NCBI RefSeq assembly: GCF_028807635.1 | Contig: NZ_JARBAX010000001.1 | Coordinates: 3,178,501 to 3,242,500, forward strand | Source of the DNA: Streptomyces spiramyceticus | Lineage (GTDB): Bacteria > Actinomycetota > Actinomycetes > Streptomycetales > Streptomycetaceae | Length of the DNA: 64,000 nucleotides | Direction: 5' to 3' | Shown: one piece after another, positions 35,658 through 48,644 of the stretch | Layout of the letters: each line of letters opens with the position of its first letter | Numbering within the stretch: the stretch's first letter is position 1 | The notes under the pieces: model-generated | Databases searched by the model: none | Told to the model about the DNA's origin: nothing | Seen by the model: only the letters and a program-made list of their open reading frames with translations | Program-made: the position numbers and the translations under genes

Positions 35658-37460
35658 GTGGCTGACGTACCTGCCGATCTTGCCGCAGTGTGGCCACGGG
35701 TGCTGGAGCATCTCCTCGGAGAGGGGCAGCAGGGCATCGAACCCAAGGACAAGCAGTGGATCGAGCGCTGCCAGCCGCTCGCCCTGGTGGCCGACACCGC
35801 ACTGCTCGCCGTCCCCAACGAATGGGGCAAGCGCGTCCTCGAAGGCCGGCTCGCCCCGCTCATCAGCGAGACCCTGAGCCGCGAGTGCGGCCGTCCCATC
35901 CGGATCGCGATCACCGTCGACGATTCGGCGGGAGATCCCGCCCCGCCGCCGGCCCCGTCCACGCAGCAGTCCCAGCAGCCCCGGTACCAGGGGCCGTCGC
36001 ACGACGAGTCGCAGCAGCAGTCTCAGCACGAGCCGTACGACGGCTACGGGCACCGGCCCGCCGCCGATGATCTCCCGACCGCCCGGCCCGCGTACCCCGA
36101 TTACCGGCAGCCGCGCCACGAGCCGGGTGCCTGGCCGGGCCCGCAGGAGGACCACGGCTGGCAGCAGCCCCGGCTCGGCGGCTACCAGGAGCGCGACCCG
36201 TACACCGGACGCCCCCAGCAGCACGACTACCGGCCGCAGGCACCCGAGCGCCAGCAGTACGAGCAGCCGCATTACGACCAGGCGCCGCGTCACGAGCGCC
36301 AGCTCGACCGCCGCGACCACCAGGACCAGCAGGCGCCGCACCGCGGCGGCCCCGGCTCCTCGCCGACCGGCGGGGCCCCCGGGCCCCTGGCCGCCCAGCC
36401 CTCGTCGCCGCCCGGTCCTGGCGAGCCGCACGCCCGCCTGAATCCGAAGTACCTCTTCGACACCTTCGTCATCGGCTCGTCCAACCGCTTCGCGCACGCG
36501 GCCGCGGTCGCCGTCGCCGAGGCGCCGGCGAAGGCGTACAACCCTCTCTTTATTTATGGGGAGTCGGGACTCGGAAAAACGCATCTGCTGCACGCGATCG
36601 GGCACTACGCGCGGAGCCTCTACCCCGGGACGCGCGTGCGCTATGTGAGCTCCGAGGAGTTCACGAACGAGTTCATCAACTCGATCCGCGACGGCAAGGG
36701 CGACGCCTTCCGCAAGCGCTACCGCGACGTGGACATCCTGCTTGTCGACGACATCCAGTTCCTCGCGAGCAAGGAGTCGACGCAGGAGGAGTTCTTCCAC
36801 ACCTTCAACACGCTGCACAACGCGAACAAGCAGATCGTGCTGTCCTCCGACCGGCCGCCCAAGCAGCTGGTGACGCTGGAGGACCGGCTGCGCAACCGCT
36901 TCGAGTGGGGCCTGACCACCGACGTACAGCCGCCGGAGCTGGAGACGCGCATCGCGATCCTCCGCAAGAAGGCGGTGCAGGAGCAGCTCAACGCTCCGCC
37001 GGAGGTGCTGGAGTTCATCGCGTCCCGTATCTCGCGCAACATCCGCGAGCTGGAGGGCGCGCTGATCCGGGTGACGGCCTTCGCGTCGCTCAACCGGCAG
37101 CCGGTGGACCTCGGGCTCACCGAGATCGTGCTCAAGGATCTGATCCCCGGCGGCGAGGACGCGTCGCCCGAGATCACCGCGAGCGCCATCATGGCCGCGA
37201 CCGCCGACTACTTCGGGCTGACGGTGGAAGACCTCTGCGGATCCTCGCGCAGTCGTGTGCTGGTGACGGCCCGGCAGATCGCGATGTACCTGTGCCGTGA
37301 GCTGACCGATCTCTCGCTGCCCAAGATCGGCGCCCAGTTCGGCGGCCGCGACCATACGACCGTGATGCACGCCGACCGCAAGATCCGCGCGCTGATGGCC
37401 GAGCGGCGCTCCATCTACAACCAGGTCACCGAGCTCACGAACCGCATCAAGAACGGCTGA
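35658..37460 (+). CDS. dnaA: Chromosomal replication initiator DnaA
   Basis: 600 aa. It binds DnaA boxes in oriC, melts the origin and loads DnaB. Domain I spans about 1-88. Domain II is very long and disordered (about 90-258, rich in Pro, Gln, His, Asp), a Streptomyces hallmark. The AAA+ domain has Walker A GESGLGKT (301-308) and Walker B LLVDDIQF (361-368). The DNA-binding domain has the DnaA signature at about 530-575 ([16 protein letters not shown] and [12 protein letters not shown]). The GTG start is used; the ribosome site is weak. A strong terminator follows, then oriC. Confidence 0.98.
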   Translation: MADVPADLAAVWPRVLEHLLGEGQQGIEPKDKQWIERCQPLALVADTALLAVPNEWGKRVLEGRLAPLISETLSRECGRPIRIAITVDDSAGDPAPPPAPSTQQSQQPRYQGPSHDESQQQSQHEPYDGYGHRPAADDLPTARPAYPDYRQPRHEPGAWPGPQEDHGWQQPRLGGYQERDPYTGRPQQHDYRPQAPERQQYEQPHYDQAPRHERQLDRRDHQDQQAPHRGGPGSSPTGGAPGPLAAQPSSPPGPGEPHARLNPKYLFDTFVIGSSNRFAHAAAVAVAEAPAKAYNPLFIYGESGLGKTHLLHAIGHYARSLYPGTRVRYVSSEEFTNEFINSIRDGKGDAFRKRYRDVDILLVDDIQFLASKESTQEEFFHTFNTLHNANKQIVLSSDRPPKQLVTLEDRLRNRFEWGLTTDVQPPELETRIAILRKKAVQEQLNAPPEVLEFIASRISRNIRELEGALIRVTAFASLNRQPVDLGLTEIVLKDLIPGGEDASPEITASAIMAATADYFGLTVEDLCGSSRSRVLVTARQIAMYLCRELTDLSLPKIGAQFGGRDHTTVMHADRKIRALMAERRSIYNQVTELTNRIKNG

Positions 37461-37484
37461 CACGGCCGCGTAGAACAGCGTCGG

Positions 37485-37519
37485 AAGGGCGCCCCGGGAC
37501 GAACTCCCGGGGCGCCCTT
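37485..37519 (+). terminator. dnaA terminator
   Basis: Perfect 15-bp stem (AAGGGCGCCCCGGGA with TCCCGGGGCGCCCTT) around a 5-base CGAAC loop, 24 bp after the dnaA stop. It shields oriC from transcription. Confidence 0.88.
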
Positions 37520-37560
37520 CGTCGTTCGGACCCTCTTCGGTCTCTCTGCGGTGTTCGAAT

Positions 37561-38142
37561 ACGCACCCGCATGGCTCTGTTCTCCACAGAACAGGGGAGG
37601 ATGTTCCGTCCACACCCTGGGGACTCCCAAGTTGTCCAGAGTGGGTCCACAGGTCCGGTTGTCCAGACTTGATCACCCCAGGTCAGGTGGTTGGGGATTT
37701 GTGGTCAACCGCCCTCCACAGGCTGTGGACAGAAAAACTGTCCACAGGGCGTGATCAAGGTTGTCCACTGCCGGCCCACAGGCAGGATGATGTTGTGCAC
37801 AGCTTCTCCACACCCCTGTCCACTGTTCGGCAACGAAACACCCGGGCTCACTGCGTCGAGTGAAAGCCGTCACACCAAGGGGGTCGGTTGGGCTGTGGGG
37901 AACGTGGGTAAAGCTGGGGACAGCACTGGGGAGAACTCCCACCGGCCTGTGCACCGGCTGTGCAGAACTTTCGCGTGTCCACAGAAACCCCGGGTTGTCC
38001 ACGGGCTGCGCCCACAGGGGCGGTGGACAAAAAAGCGCCCCTGACCTGCGAATACGGGGTTATCCACCGTTTCCACAGGCCCTACTACTACTCCCACTTA
38101 GAGTTAGCTCGGAATTCGCTTGGAAGAAGGGCCTGTGCACAA
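37561..38142. other. oriC: Chromosomal origin of replication (oriC)
   Basis: Lies in the 841-bp dnaA-dnaN gap. Full matches to YYVTCCACA: 37580-37588, 37606-37614, 37712-37720, 37738-37746 and 37804-37812 on the plus strand, and 37724-37732 on the minus strand. One-mismatch boxes: 37632, 37643, 37659, 37761, 37793, 37816, 37894, 37975, 37995, 38022 (minus), 38060, 38069 and 38134 (minus). This gives about 19 boxes in two groups (37580-37824 and 37975-38142) split by a box-poor stretch of about 150 bp. There is no perfect TTGTCCACA inside oriC; the perfect boxes lie elsewhere in the window. There is no AT-rich 13-mer array of the E. coli type. Confidence 0.95.
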
Positions 38143-38301
38143 CTCGAGCCCGGAGCCTCCAGGACGTCTCGCCGCGACTTGACCCCGAGCCGCACCGACT
38201 GTCGGTGCCGTGCGTCAGACTGGTCCCCGGCGACACAGCCAGACGACCCCAGACGACGACGGCCAGCAGGGCGAGCCAGCAACAAGCAGGAGGCGGTTCC
38301 G

Positions 38302-39432
38302 GTGAAGATCCGGGTGGAGCGCGATGTACTCGCGGAGGCGGTGGCCTGGACGGCTCGCAGCCTCCCGGCCCGTCCGCCGGTGCCCGTCCTCGCGGGCCTT
38401 CTTCTGAAGGCGGAGGACGGCGCTCTCAGCCTCTCCGGCTTCGACTACGAGGTCTCGGCGCGGGTCTCGGTCGAGGCGGACGTGGAGGAGGACGGCACCG
38501 TTCTCGTCTCCGGCCGGCTTCTCGCCGACATCTGCCGCGCCCTTCCCAACCGGCCGGTGGAGATCTCCACAGACGGTGTACGGGCGACCGTGGTCTGCGG
38601 TTCCTCGCGGTTCACACTCCACACGCTGCCTGTGGAGGAGTACCCGGCACTTCCGCAGATGCCGACCGCGACCGGCACCGTTCCTGGTGAGGTCTTCGCC
38701 TCCGCCGCCGCCCAGGTGGCCATCGCCGCCGGCCGCGACGACACGCTGCCCGTCCTCACCGGCGTACGCATCGAGATCGAGGGCGACTCGGTCACGCTGG
38801 CCTCCACCGACCGCTACCGCTTCGCGGTCCGCGAGTTCCTGTGGAAGCCGGAGAACCCGGAAGCCTCCGCTGTCGCGCTGGTGCCCGCCAAGACTCTGCT
38901 GGACACCGCCAAGTCGCTGACCAGCGGTGACACGGTCACCATCGCGCTCTCCGGCTCCGGTGCGGGCGAAGGCCTGATCGGTTTCGAGGGCGCCGGCCGA
39001 CGTACGACCACGCGACTGCTCGAAGGTGACCTGCCGAAGTACCGGACGCTCTTCCCGACCGAGTTCAACTCGATCGCCGTCATCGAGACCGCCCCGTTCG
39101 TCGAGGCCGTCAAGCGTGTGGCTCTGGTCGCCGAGCGGAACACGCCGGTGCGGCTCAGCTTCGAGCAGGGCGTGCTGATCCTCGAAGCGGGTTCGAGCGA
39201 CGATGCACAGGCTGTGGAGCGGGTCGACGCCAACCTCGACGGCGACGACATCTCGATCGCCTTCAACCCGACGTTCCTGCTGGACGGCCTGAGCGCGATC
39301 GACTCCCCGGTCGCCCAGCTCTCCTTCACGACGTCCACCAAGCCGGCGCTGCTCAGCGGCAGGCCCGCGATGGATGCCGAGGCGGACGAGGCGTACAAGT
39401 ACCTGATCATGCCGGTGCGGCTCTCGGGCTGA
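38302..39432 (+). CDS. dnaN: DNA polymerase III beta sliding clamp
   Basis: 376 aa. It forms the dimeric ring that holds the polymerase on DNA. Three similar domains follow each other (about 1-125, 126-250, 251-376), ending with the usual YLIMPVRL. The GTG at 38302 has AGGAGG (38288-38293) 8 bp upstream. The frame is open back to 37960, but that part is oriC sequence. It is followed by a hairpin and then gnd, which separates dnaN from recF. Confidence 0.97.
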   Translation: MKIRVERDVLAEAVAWTARSLPARPPVPVLAGLLLKAEDGALSLSGFDYEVSARVSVEADVEEDGTVLVSGRLLADICRALPNRPVEISTDGVRATVVCGSSRFTLHTLPVEEYPALPQMPTATGTVPGEVFASAAAQVAIAAGRDDTLPVLTGVRIEIEGDSVTLASTDRYRFAVREFLWKPENPEASAVALVPAKTLLDTAKSLTSGDTVTIALSGSGAGEGLIGFEGAGRRTTTRLLEGDLPKYRTLFPTEFNSIAVIETAPFVEAVKRVALVAERNTPVRLSFEQGVLILEAGSSDDAQAVERVDANLDGDDISIAFNPTFLLDGLSAIDSPVAQLSFTTSTKPALLSGRPAMDAEADEAYKYLIMPVRLSG

Positions 39433-39496
39433 CCGCTCGCTGCCCCCGCGCATCGACGCAGTCCCTGCGCCGACACAGTGCGCTGATGGGGCGGCA

Positions 39497-39527
39497 CAGG
39501 CCCGGTGCCCTGGTGGCCCCGGGCCTG
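39497..39527 (+). terminator. Probable dnaN terminator
   Basis: A 9-bp stem (CAGGCCCGG with CCGGGCCTG) and a 13-base loop, 64 bp after the dnaN stop. Confidence 0.6.
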
Positions 39528-39610
39528 CTGATGCCAGTCAGATCCTCCCAGCGGGCCGGGCGTAGGCTCGTTCTCGGGTACGAATCGCCACAACGCTTAA
39601 GGAATCTCTG

Positions 39611-40489
39611 ATGGAGCTCGGTCTCGTCGGCCTCGGCAAGATGGGCGGCAACATGCGTGAGCGCATCCGCCGCGCAGGCCACACCGTCATCGGTTACGAC
39701 CGCAACCCGGACGTCGCCGATGTCCACAGCCTTGAGGAGCTTGTGGCCAAGCTCAAGGGCCCGCGAGTCGTGTGGGTGATGGTCCCGGCCGGTGCTGCGA
39801 CCCAGTCCACCATCGACGAGCTTTCCGAGCTGCTGGAGCCCGGAGACGTCGTCGTGGACGGCGGTAACTCCCGCTGGACGGACGACGAGAAGCATGCCGT
39901 CGAGCTCGGCATCAAGGGCATCGGCTTCGTCGACTGCGGCGTCTCGGGCGGCGTCTGGGGCCTGGAGAACGGCTACGCGCTGATGTACGGCGGCGACGCC
40001 GAGAACGTGGCGAAGGTCCAGCCGGTCTTCGACGCCCTCAAGCCCGAGGGCGATTTCGGTTCGGTGCACGCGGGCAAGGTCGGCGCCGGCCACTTCGCGA
40101 AGATGGTCCACAACGGCATCGAGTACGCCATGATGCAGGCGTACGCCGAGGGCTGGGAGCTGCTGGAGAAGGTCGACTCCGTCACCGATGTGCGCGAGGT
40201 CTTCCGGTCCTGGCAGGAGGGCACGGTCATCCGTTCCTGGCTGCTCGACCTGGCCGTCAACGCTCTCGACGACGACGAGCACCTGGACCAGCTCCGCGGA
40301 TTCGCCGCCGACTCCGGTGAGGGCCGCTGGACCGTCGAGGCCGCGATCGACAACGCGGTGCCGCTGCCCGCGATCACCGCGTCGCTGTTCGCGCGCTTCG
40401 CGTCCCGTCAGGAGGACTCCCCGCAGATGAAGATGATCGCTGCCCTGCGCAACCAGTTCGGCGGTCACGCGGTCGAGTCCAAGAAGTAG
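39611..40489 (+). CDS. gnd: 6-phosphogluconate dehydrogenase (decarboxylating), short form
   Basis: 292 aa. Oxidises 6-phosphogluconate to ribulose 5-phosphate in the pentose phosphate pathway. The cofactor motif is GLVGLGKMGGNM (4-15). The substrate-binding segment is VDCGVSGGVWGLENGYALMYGG, and the catalytic lysine lies in GAGHFAKMVHNGIEYAMMQ (about 157-175). At about 290 aa it is the short, usually NAD-preferring form rather than the 470-aa enzyme. Its place between dnaN and recF is the known Streptomyces order and reflects no replication role that I can see. Confidence 0.95.
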   Translation: MELGLVGLGKMGGNMRERIRRAGHTVIGYDRNPDVADVHSLEELVAKLKGPRVVWVMVPAGAATQSTIDELSELLEPGDVVVDGGNSRWTDDEKHAVELGIKGIGFVDCGVSGGVWGLENGYALMYGGDAENVAKVQPVFDALKPEGDFGSVHAGKVGAGHFAKMVHNGIEYAMMQAYAEGWELLEKVDSVTDVREVFRSWQEGTVIRSWLLDLAVNALDDDEHLDQLRGFAADSGEGRWTVEAAIDNAVPLPAITASLFARFASRQEDSPQMKMIAALRNQFGGHAVESKK

Positions 40490-40519
40490 TTCAGAGCTGG
40501 AAGAAGGTCGGCGTACACC

Positions 40520-41650
40520 ATGCATGTCACGCATCTGTCGCTGGCCGACTTTCGCTCGTACGCCCGGGTCGAGGTCCCTCTCGATCCGGGCGTCACAGCT
40601 TTCGTGGGGGCCAACGGCCAGGGCAAGACGAATCTCGTCGAGGCGGTCGGCTACCTCGCGACGCTCGGCAGCCATCGGGTCGCCTCGGACGCCCCCCTGG
40701 TACGGATGGGTGCGGAGCGTGCCGTCATCCGGGCCGCCGTCACCCAGGGCGAGCGGCAGCAGCTCGTCGAGCTGGAGCTGAATCCCGGCCGCGCGAACCG
40801 GGCTCGTATCAACAGGTCTTCGCAGGTCAGGCCGCGTGATGTGCTCGGGATCGTACGGACCGTGCTGTTCGCGCCCGAGGATCTGGCGCTGGTCAAGGGC
40901 GATCCGGGCGAGCGCCGACGGTTTCTCGACGAGCTGATCACGGCACGTTCGCCGCGCATGGCGGGTGTGCGGTCGGACTACGAGCGGGTGCTGAAGCAGC
41001 GCAATACGCTCCTGAAATCGGCCGCGATGGCACGCAGGCACGGCGGCCGCTCCATGGATCTGTCGACCCTCGACGTCTGGGACCAGCATCTGGGGCAGGT
41101 CGGTGCGGAGCTGCTCGCTCAGCGGCTGGATCTGATCGCGACGCTGCAGCCGATGGCGGACAAGGCGTACGAGCAGCTGGCACCGGGCGGGGGCCCGGTG
41201 AGCCTGGACTACCGCAGCTCCGTGGGTGAGGGCATAGCGGCGGCGCACACCCGTGAGGAGCTGTACGAGCAGCTGATCGCGGCACTGGCCGATGCCCGCA
41301 AGCAGGAGATCGAGCGGGGCGTGACGCTGGTCGGCCCGCACCGCGACGACCTGGTGCTCAAGCTCGGGCAGCTGCCTGCCAAGGGGTACGCGAGCCACGG
41401 CGAGTCCTGGTCGTACGCGCTGTCGTTGCGTCTTGCCTCGTACGACCTGCTGCGGGCCGAGGGCAACGAGCCGGTGCTGGTGCTCGACGACGTTTTCGCG
41501 GAGCTGGACGCGCGGCGCCGCGAGCGGCTGGCGGAGCTGGTGGCGCCGGGCGAGCAGGTGCTGGTGACGGCGGCGGTGGACGACGATGTGCCGAGGGTGC
41601 TGGCGGGCGCTCGGTACGAAGTGTCCGGTGGCGAGGTGGCGCGGGTATGA
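40520..41650 (+). CDS. recF: DNA replication and repair ATPase RecF
   Basis: 376 aa. SMC-like ABC ATPase that helps load RecA at gaps. Walker A is GANGQGKT (30-37), the signature region is [21 protein letters not shown] (about 293-313), and Walker B is [20 protein letters not shown] (about 320-339). Its stop overlaps the start of the DUF721 gene (ATGA). It begins 30 bp after gnd. Confidence 0.97.
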   Translation: MHVTHLSLADFRSYARVEVPLDPGVTAFVGANGQGKTNLVEAVGYLATLGSHRVASDAPLVRMGAERAVIRAAVTQGERQQLVELELNPGRANRARINRSSQVRPRDVLGIVRTVLFAPEDLALVKGDPGERRRFLDELITARSPRMAGVRSDYERVLKQRNTLLKSAAMARRHGGRSMDLSTLDVWDQHLGQVGAELLAQRLDLIATLQPMADKAYEQLAPGGGPVSLDYRSSVGEGIAAAHTREELYEQLIAALADARKQEIERGVTLVGPHRDDLVLKLGQLPAKGYASHGESWSYALSLRLASYDLLRAEGNEPVLVLDDVFAELDARRRERLAELVAPGEQVLVTAAVDDDVPRVLAGARYEVSGGEVARV

Positions 41651-42348
41651 GCGCGGAGCTGCCGGGTGCTCGGGGCTCACAGGGCGCCAAGGGCTCGCGG
41701 GGCTCGCAGGGTGCCCCGACGGAACCTGAGCTTCCGGTGCCCGGCTCTTCGGTGCCTGGACCCTCGGTGACCGGGCCCTCGGTGTCCGGGTCCTCGACGC
41801 CCGGGCTCTCGATTCCCGGCCCCTCGACCCCTCGCCCCTCGGTGCCCGAGCCGTCCGGCGTTGATCTGGCGCGTGTGGCCCTGCGTGCGGCCAAGGAGCA
41901 GGCGCGGGCGCGTGGCGCGGCGGCGCAGCAGAAGAAGCAGGCGCGGCGCGGTGGCGGCCTGCGGTCCGGGTCGGGGGCCGACGGCCGTGACCCGCTGGCG
42001 CTGGGCGCTGCCCTGGACCGGCTGAAGACCGAGCGCGGCTGGGAGATGCCGATGGCGGTCAGCGGAGTCATGGGCCGATGGCCGGAAATCGTGGGCGGGG
42101 ATCTGGCGAAGCACTGCGTTCCCCAGCGGTACGACGAGGACGAGCGCGTGCTGACCGTGCAGTGCGATTCGACGGCGTGGGCGACGCAGTTGCGCCTGAT
42201 GCAACGGGAGTTGCTGACGCGGCTGAACAAAGACCTCGGCCGGGACACGGTGCGGATGATCAAGATCTGGGGCCCGGGCGGGCCGCAGCGCCGGTTCGGT
42301 CCTCTGCGGGCGCCGGGAAGCACCGGGCCCGGGGATACGTACGGCTGA
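41647..42348 (+). CDS. DUF721 (DciA-like) protein
   Basis: 233 aa. The C-terminal half holds the DUF721 core ([18 protein letters not shown], about 118-135; [39 protein letters not shown]). Family members such as DciA load the replicative helicase DnaB in bacteria without DnaC, so a role in DnaB loading is plausible. The N-terminal 75 residues are a repetitive Pro/Ser/Gly tract (for example [13 protein letters not shown]). It overlaps recF by 4 bp, so it is coupled. The conserved Trp of the core is present. Confidence 0.85.
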   Translation: MSAELPGARGSQGAKGSRGSQGAPTEPELPVPGSSVPGPSVTGPSVSGSSTPGLSIPGPSTPRPSVPEPSGVDLARVALRAAKEQARARGAAAQQKKQARRGGGLRSGSGADGRDPLALGAALDRLKTERGWEMPMAVSGVMGRWPEIVGGDLAKHCVPQRYDEDERVLTVQCDSTAWATQLRLMQRELLTRLNKDLGRDTVRMIKIWGPGGPQRRFGPLRAPGSTGPGDTYG

Positions 42349-42533
42349 GGAGCGGGTGTACGTATGAGGCGTCCCTCACGGTAGCCGGAGGTTGACAGGC
42401 CGAAGCGCTGAATGCCCGTGTGAGCCTCTTGGAGCCCCTTCCCGGATATGGGGAGTCGGACGGCTCCGGTTCAGGACGGCACATGGGGACTCAGGTACCG
42501 GCAAACCCCCATGAGTGTCCGCGCTACCGGTAG

Positions 42534-44708
<2,175 letters not shown>

Positions 44709-44763
44709 GTCGGCCGTGCAGGCCACCAGCCGCAGCCGCAGCTCGAAAGGACTTTGACCAGCA

Positions 44764-47406
44764 ATGGCCGACGAGAACATCCCTGTCCCTGTGACGCCCG
44801 AAGAGGTGCCGCCCGTCGAGGGTGTGGGCATGCGTGTCGAGCCCGTGGGGCTCGAGACGGAGATGCAGCGTTCGTACCTCGACTACGCGATGTCCGTCAT
44901 CGTGTCGCGTGCGCTGCCCGACGTACGGGACGGGCTCAAGCCCGTGCACCGCCGGGTGCTGTACGCGATGTACGACGGCGGATACCGGCCCGAGAAGGGC
45001 TTCTACAAGTGCGCCCGTGTCGTCGGCGACGTCATGGGTACGTACCACCCCCACGGCGACTCGTCGATCTACGACGCCCTGGTGCGCCTGGCGCAGCACT
45101 GGTCGATGCGCATGCCGCTGGTGGACTCCAACGGCAACTTCGGTTCCCCGGGCAACGACCCGGCCGCCGCAATGCGGTACACCGAGTGCAAGATGATGCC
45201 GCTGGCCATGGAGATGGTCCGGGACATCGACGAGGAGACCGTCGACTTCCAGGACAACTACGACGGCCGCAACCAGGAGCCGACGGTTCTGCCGGCGCGC
45301 TTCCCGAATCTGCTGATCAACGGTTCGGCGGGCATCGCGGTCGGTATGGCCACCAACATTCCGCCGCACAACCTGCGGGAGGTGGCGGCCGGTGCGCAGT
45401 GGTTCCTGGAGAACCCGGAGGCGGGTCACGAGGAGCTGCTCGATGCGCTGATGGAGCGCATCAAGGGCCCCGACTTCCCGACCGGTGCGCTGGTCGTGGG
45501 CCGCAAGGGCATCGAGGAGGCGTACCGGACGGGCCGCGGCTCGATCACGATGCGCGCGGTGGTCGCGGTCGAGGAGATCCAGAACCGCCAGTGCCTGGTG
45601 GTCACGGAGCTCCCGTACCAGACGAACCCGGACAACCTCGCGCAGAAGATCGCCGACCTCGTGAAGGACGGCAAGGTCGGCGGCATCGCGGACGTCCGCG
45701 ACGAAACGTCTTCGCGGACCGGCCAGCGTCTGGTCATCGTCCTGAAGCGGGACGCGGTCGCGAAGGTCGTCCTGAACAACCTGTACAAGCACACCGATCT
45801 GCAGACGAACTTCGGCGCCAACATGCTGGCCCTGGTGGACGGCGTGCCGCGCACGCTGTCGCTGGACGCCTTCATCCGGCACTGGGTCACGCACCAGATC
45901 GAGGTCATCGTCCGGCGTACGAGGTTCCGCCTGCGCAAGGCGGAGGAGCGGGCGCACATTCTGCGCGGTCTGCTCAAGGCGCTGGACGCGATCGACGAGG
46001 TCATCGCGCTGATCCGGCGCAGCCACACGGTGGATGTCGCGCGCGAGGGCCTGATGGGCCTGCTGTCGATCGACGAGATCCAGGCGAACGCGATCCTGGA
46101 GATGCAGCTGCGTCGGCTGGCCGCTCTGGAGCGCCAGAAGATCGTCGCCGAGCACGACGAGCTCCAGGCGAAGATCAACGAGTACAACGCGATCCTCGCC
46201 TCGCCGGAGCGTCAGCGGCAGATCATCAGCGAGGAACTGTCCGCGATCGTCGAGAAGTTCGGTGACGACCGCCGCTCCAAGCTGGTGCCTTTCGACGGTG
46301 ACATGTCCATCGAGGACCTGATCGCCGAGGAGGACATCGTCGTCACCATCACCAATGGTGGCTACGTCAAGCGGACGAAGACCGAGGACTACCGCTCGCA
46401 GAAGCGCGGCGGCAAGGGTGTCCGCGGTACGAAGCTCAAGCAGGACGACATCGTCGACCACTTCTTCGTATCGACGACGCACCACTGGCTGCTGTTCTTC
46501 ACCAACAAGGGCCGGGTGTACCGGGCCAAGGCGTACGAGCTGCCGGACGCCGGCCGGGACGCGCGCGGCCAGCACGTCGCCAACCTGCTGGCTTTCCAGC
46601 CGGACGAGAAGATCGCCCAGATCCTGGCGATCCGTGACTACAACGCGGCGCCGTATCTGATCCTGGCCACCAAGGGCGGCCTGGTGAAGAAGACCTCGCT
46701 GAAGGACTACGACTCGCCTCGTTCGGGCGGCGTCATCGCGATCAATCTGCGAGAGACCGCGGACGGCAGTGACGACGAGCTGATCGGCGCGGAGCTGGTG
46801 TCGGCCGAGGACGATCTGCTGCTGGTCAGCAAGAAGGCCCAGTCGATCCGCTTCACGGCGACGGACGACGCGCTGAGGCCCATGGGACGCGCGACGTCGG
46901 GTGTCAAGGGAATGAGTTTCCGCGAAGGCGACGAGCTTCTCTCGATGAATGTCGTCCGGGCCGGTACGTTCGTGTTCACCGCCACCGATGGTGGGTACGC
47001 GAAGCGGACCCCCGTCGACGAGTACCGCGTTCAGGGTCGCGGTGGCCTGGGCATCAAGGCCGCCAAGATCGTGGAGGACCGGGGTTCGCTGGTCGGCGCG
47101 CTGGTGGTCGAGGAGACGGACGAGATCCTCGCCATCACGCTCGGCGGTGGTGTGATTCGTACGCGAGTCAACGAAGTCAGGGAGACGGGCCGTGACACCA
47201 TGGGCGTCCAACTGATCAACCTGGGCAAGCGCGACGCCGTTGTCGGTATCGCTCGCAATGCCGAGGCCGGTCGCGAGGCTGACGAGGTGGACGGTCCCGA
47301 AGGGGCCGATGCCGACGAGGTCGAGGGCGATGTGGCCGAGGCTTCAGCCGAATCTGCCGAATCCGTCGAGGGTGCCCAGCCTTCGGCCGGGGAGCACGAG
47401 GAGTAA
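44764..47406 (+). CDS. gyrA: DNA gyrase subunit A
   Basis: 880 aa. Breaks and rejoins DNA. The catalytic tyrosine is Y139 (AAMRYTE). The quinolone pocket GDSSIYD keeps S100 and D104, equivalent to E. coli S83 and D87, so no classical resistance change is present. The wrapping C-terminal domain carries the GyrA box QKRGGKG (about residue 546). The last 50 residues are strongly acidic ([21 protein letters not shown]), a variable tail. It lies 55 bp behind gyrB in the same operon. Confidence 0.98.
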   Translation: MADENIPVPVTPEEVPPVEGVGMRVEPVGLETEMQRSYLDYAMSVIVSRALPDVRDGLKPVHRRVLYAMYDGGYRPEKGFYKCARVVGDVMGTYHPHGDSSIYDALVRLAQHWSMRMPLVDSNGNFGSPGNDPAAAMRYTECKMMPLAMEMVRDIDEETVDFQDNYDGRNQEPTVLPARFPNLLINGSAGIAVGMATNIPPHNLREVAAGAQWFLENPEAGHEELLDALMERIKGPDFPTGALVVGRKGIEEAYRTGRGSITMRAVVAVEEIQNRQCLVVTELPYQTNPDNLAQKIADLVKDGKVGGIADVRDETSSRTGQRLVIVLKRDAVAKVVLNNLYKHTDLQTNFGANMLALVDGVPRTLSLDAFIRHWVTHQIEVIVRRTRFRLRKAEERAHILRGLLKALDAIDEVIALIRRSHTVDVAREGLMGLLSIDEIQANAILEMQLRRLAALERQKIVAEHDELQAKINEYNAILASPERQRQIISEELSAIVEKFGDDRRSKLVPFDGDMSIEDLIAEEDIVVTITNGGYVKRTKTEDYRSQKRGGKGVRGTKLKQDDIVDHFFVSTTHHWLLFFTNKGRVYRAKAYELPDAGRDARGQHVANLLAFQPDEKIAQILAIRDYNAAPYLILATKGGLVKKTSLKDYDSPRSGGVIAINLRETADGSDDELIGAELVSAEDDLLLVSKKAQSIRFTATDDALRPMGRATSGVKGMSFREGDELLSMNVVRAGTFVFTATDGGYAKRTPVDEYRVQGRGGLGIKAAKIVEDRGSLVGALVVEETDEILAITLGGGVIRTRVNEVRETGRDTMGVQLINLGKRDAVVGIARNAEAGREADEVDGPEGADADEVEGDVAEASAESAESVEGAQPSAGEHEE

Positions 47407-47409
47407 AGC

Positions 47410-48105
47410 GTGAGTGGAGCCACGGGCGCCGGAGCGACCGCTTCCGGTTCTGGATCATCCGGTGCCCGTGGCTCTGCCGCGGACTCCCAGGGGGGGACTG
47501 TGACCGATACCCGAGGGCCTCAGCCCCAGCAGTACGACGCGTACGCGGGCGGCGGGGCGCTGCCCGGCGAGCGCGAGCAGCAGGGGCAGGGCCAGTCGGC
47601 GCAGCCGTACCACCCGCCGCAGGCGTATCCGTCGCCTCAGGCCGGCGGTACGCAGGCCGGCCAGCAGCGTCCCGGACAGCAGGCGGCGGCCGCCGCGGTG
47701 CGCCGCCCGCGGACCGGGGCAAAGACGACGCCGCGCACGCGCAAGGCGCGGCTGCGGGTGGCCAAGGCCGACCCGTGGTCGGTGATGAAGGTCAGCTTCC
47801 TGCTCTCCATCGCGCTGGGCATCTGCACGGTGGTGGCGGCCGCGGTGCTGTGGATGGTCATGGACGCCATGGGTGTCTTTTCCACGGTGGGCGGGACGAT
47901 CAGCGAGGCGACGGGCTCGAACGAGAGCAACGGCTTCGACCTGCAGTCCTTCCTCTCGCTGCCGCGGGTTCTGATCTTCACGTCGGTCATCGCGATGATC
48001 GATGTGGTGCTCGCCACGGCGCTCGCGACGCTCGGCGCGTTCATCTACAACCTGTCCGCAGGGTTCGTCGGCGGCGTGGAGCTGACGCTCGCCGAGGACG
48101 AGTAG
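47410..48105 (+). CDS. DUF3566 membrane protein
   Basis: 231 aa. The N-terminal 120 residues are disordered (Gly/Ser/Gln/Pro rich), with a basic stretch before the membrane. Then come two clear hydrophobic helices (about 126-152 and 182-213), with the conserved actinobacterial pattern KADPWSVMKVSFLLSIALGI. The GTG at 47410 lies 3 bp after the gyrA stop, so it is co-translated with gyrA. This gyrB-gyrA-DUF3566-tRNA-Ile order is universal in actinobacteria. The function is unknown. Confidence 0.88.
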   Translation: MSGATGAGATASGSGSSGARGSAADSQGGTVTDTRGPQPQQYDAYAGGGALPGEREQQGQGQSAQPYHPPQAYPSPQAGGTQAGQQRPGQQAAAAAVRRPRTGAKTTPRTRKARLRVAKADPWSVMKVSFLLSIALGICTVVAAAVLWMVMDAMGVFSTVGGTISEATGSNESNGFDLQSFLSLPRVLIFTSVIAMIDVVLATALATLGAFIYNLSAGFVGGVELTLAEDE

Positions 48106-48166
48106 GAAGCGGGCGGAACCGATTTTGGTACTGCCCCCGAGGTGCGCTAATCTTCAGGGGCAGCGC

Positions 48167-48240
48167 GGGGCTATAGCTCAGTTGGTTAGAGCGCATCCCT
48201 GATAAGGATGAGGCCACAGGTTCAAATCCTGTTAGCCCCA
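48167..48240 (+). tRNA. tRNA-Ile (GAT anticodon)
   Basis: 74 nt. The acceptor stem pairs GGGGCTA with TAGCCCC (7 bp), the anticodon stem is CATCC/GGATG with loop CTGATAA and GAT at 48201-48203, and the T-arm contains GGTTCAAATCC. No CCA is encoded, so CCA addition by PcnA is needed. A strong terminator follows. Confidence 0.97.
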
Positions 48241-48262
48241 CCGCGGACCTCTTGCAGGTCAG

Positions 48263-48294
48263 AAGCCCGGTAGATCTTCGGATCTACCGGGCTT
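48263..48294 (+). terminator. tRNA-Ile terminator
   Basis: A 14-bp stem (AAGCCCGGTAGATC with GATCTACCGGGCTT) closed by a very stable TTCG loop and followed by a T run. Confidence 0.92.
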
Positions 48295-48468
48295 TTTACA
48301 TGTCCTGATCTTGTTACCCCGCTACTGCCCCGTAACTTGGCCTATGGCCGACTGAGCGCCTTTGTCTCGCGCAAGGCGGTGGCGAGGGCGGGTCCTGAAG
48401 GGCTGGCCGAGAGACGGCTGTTCTCCGTTGGGAGAGGTTTTCAGGGCGTCTTGTCGCCCATTTGAAGA

Positions 48469-48508
48469 AGCCCCGGCCGTCCGCTCCACCGGGCGGACGG
48501 CCGGGGCT
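48469..48508. terminator. Strong GC hairpin with no obvious gene in front of it
   Basis: Perfect 15-bp stem (AGCCCCGGCCGTCCG with CGGACGGCCGGGGCT) and a 10-base loop. The 170 bp before it (48299-48468) contain no recognisable gene, so it may be an orphan terminator left from a lost gene. Confidence 0.6.
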
Positions 48509-48580
48509 GGTCGAGGTGTTCCTACGAGGCGGGCCGACCGGAGCCGGGGCAGGTCTGCGTGCCTGTGCCGCCATGTTGAT

Positions 48581-48610
48581 GCGTCGTGGTGCGTCGTGGT
48601 GCGTCGTGGT
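48581..48610. repeat. Three perfect 10-bp tandem repeats
   Basis: GCGTCGTGGT repeated three times head to tail at 48581, 48591 and 48601, just upstream of the transposase scar. It lies in non-coding sequence. Confidence 0.9.
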
Positions 48611-48644
48611 GGGCGTGCCGGGCGGCGAGCCGACGCCTGCGTCG

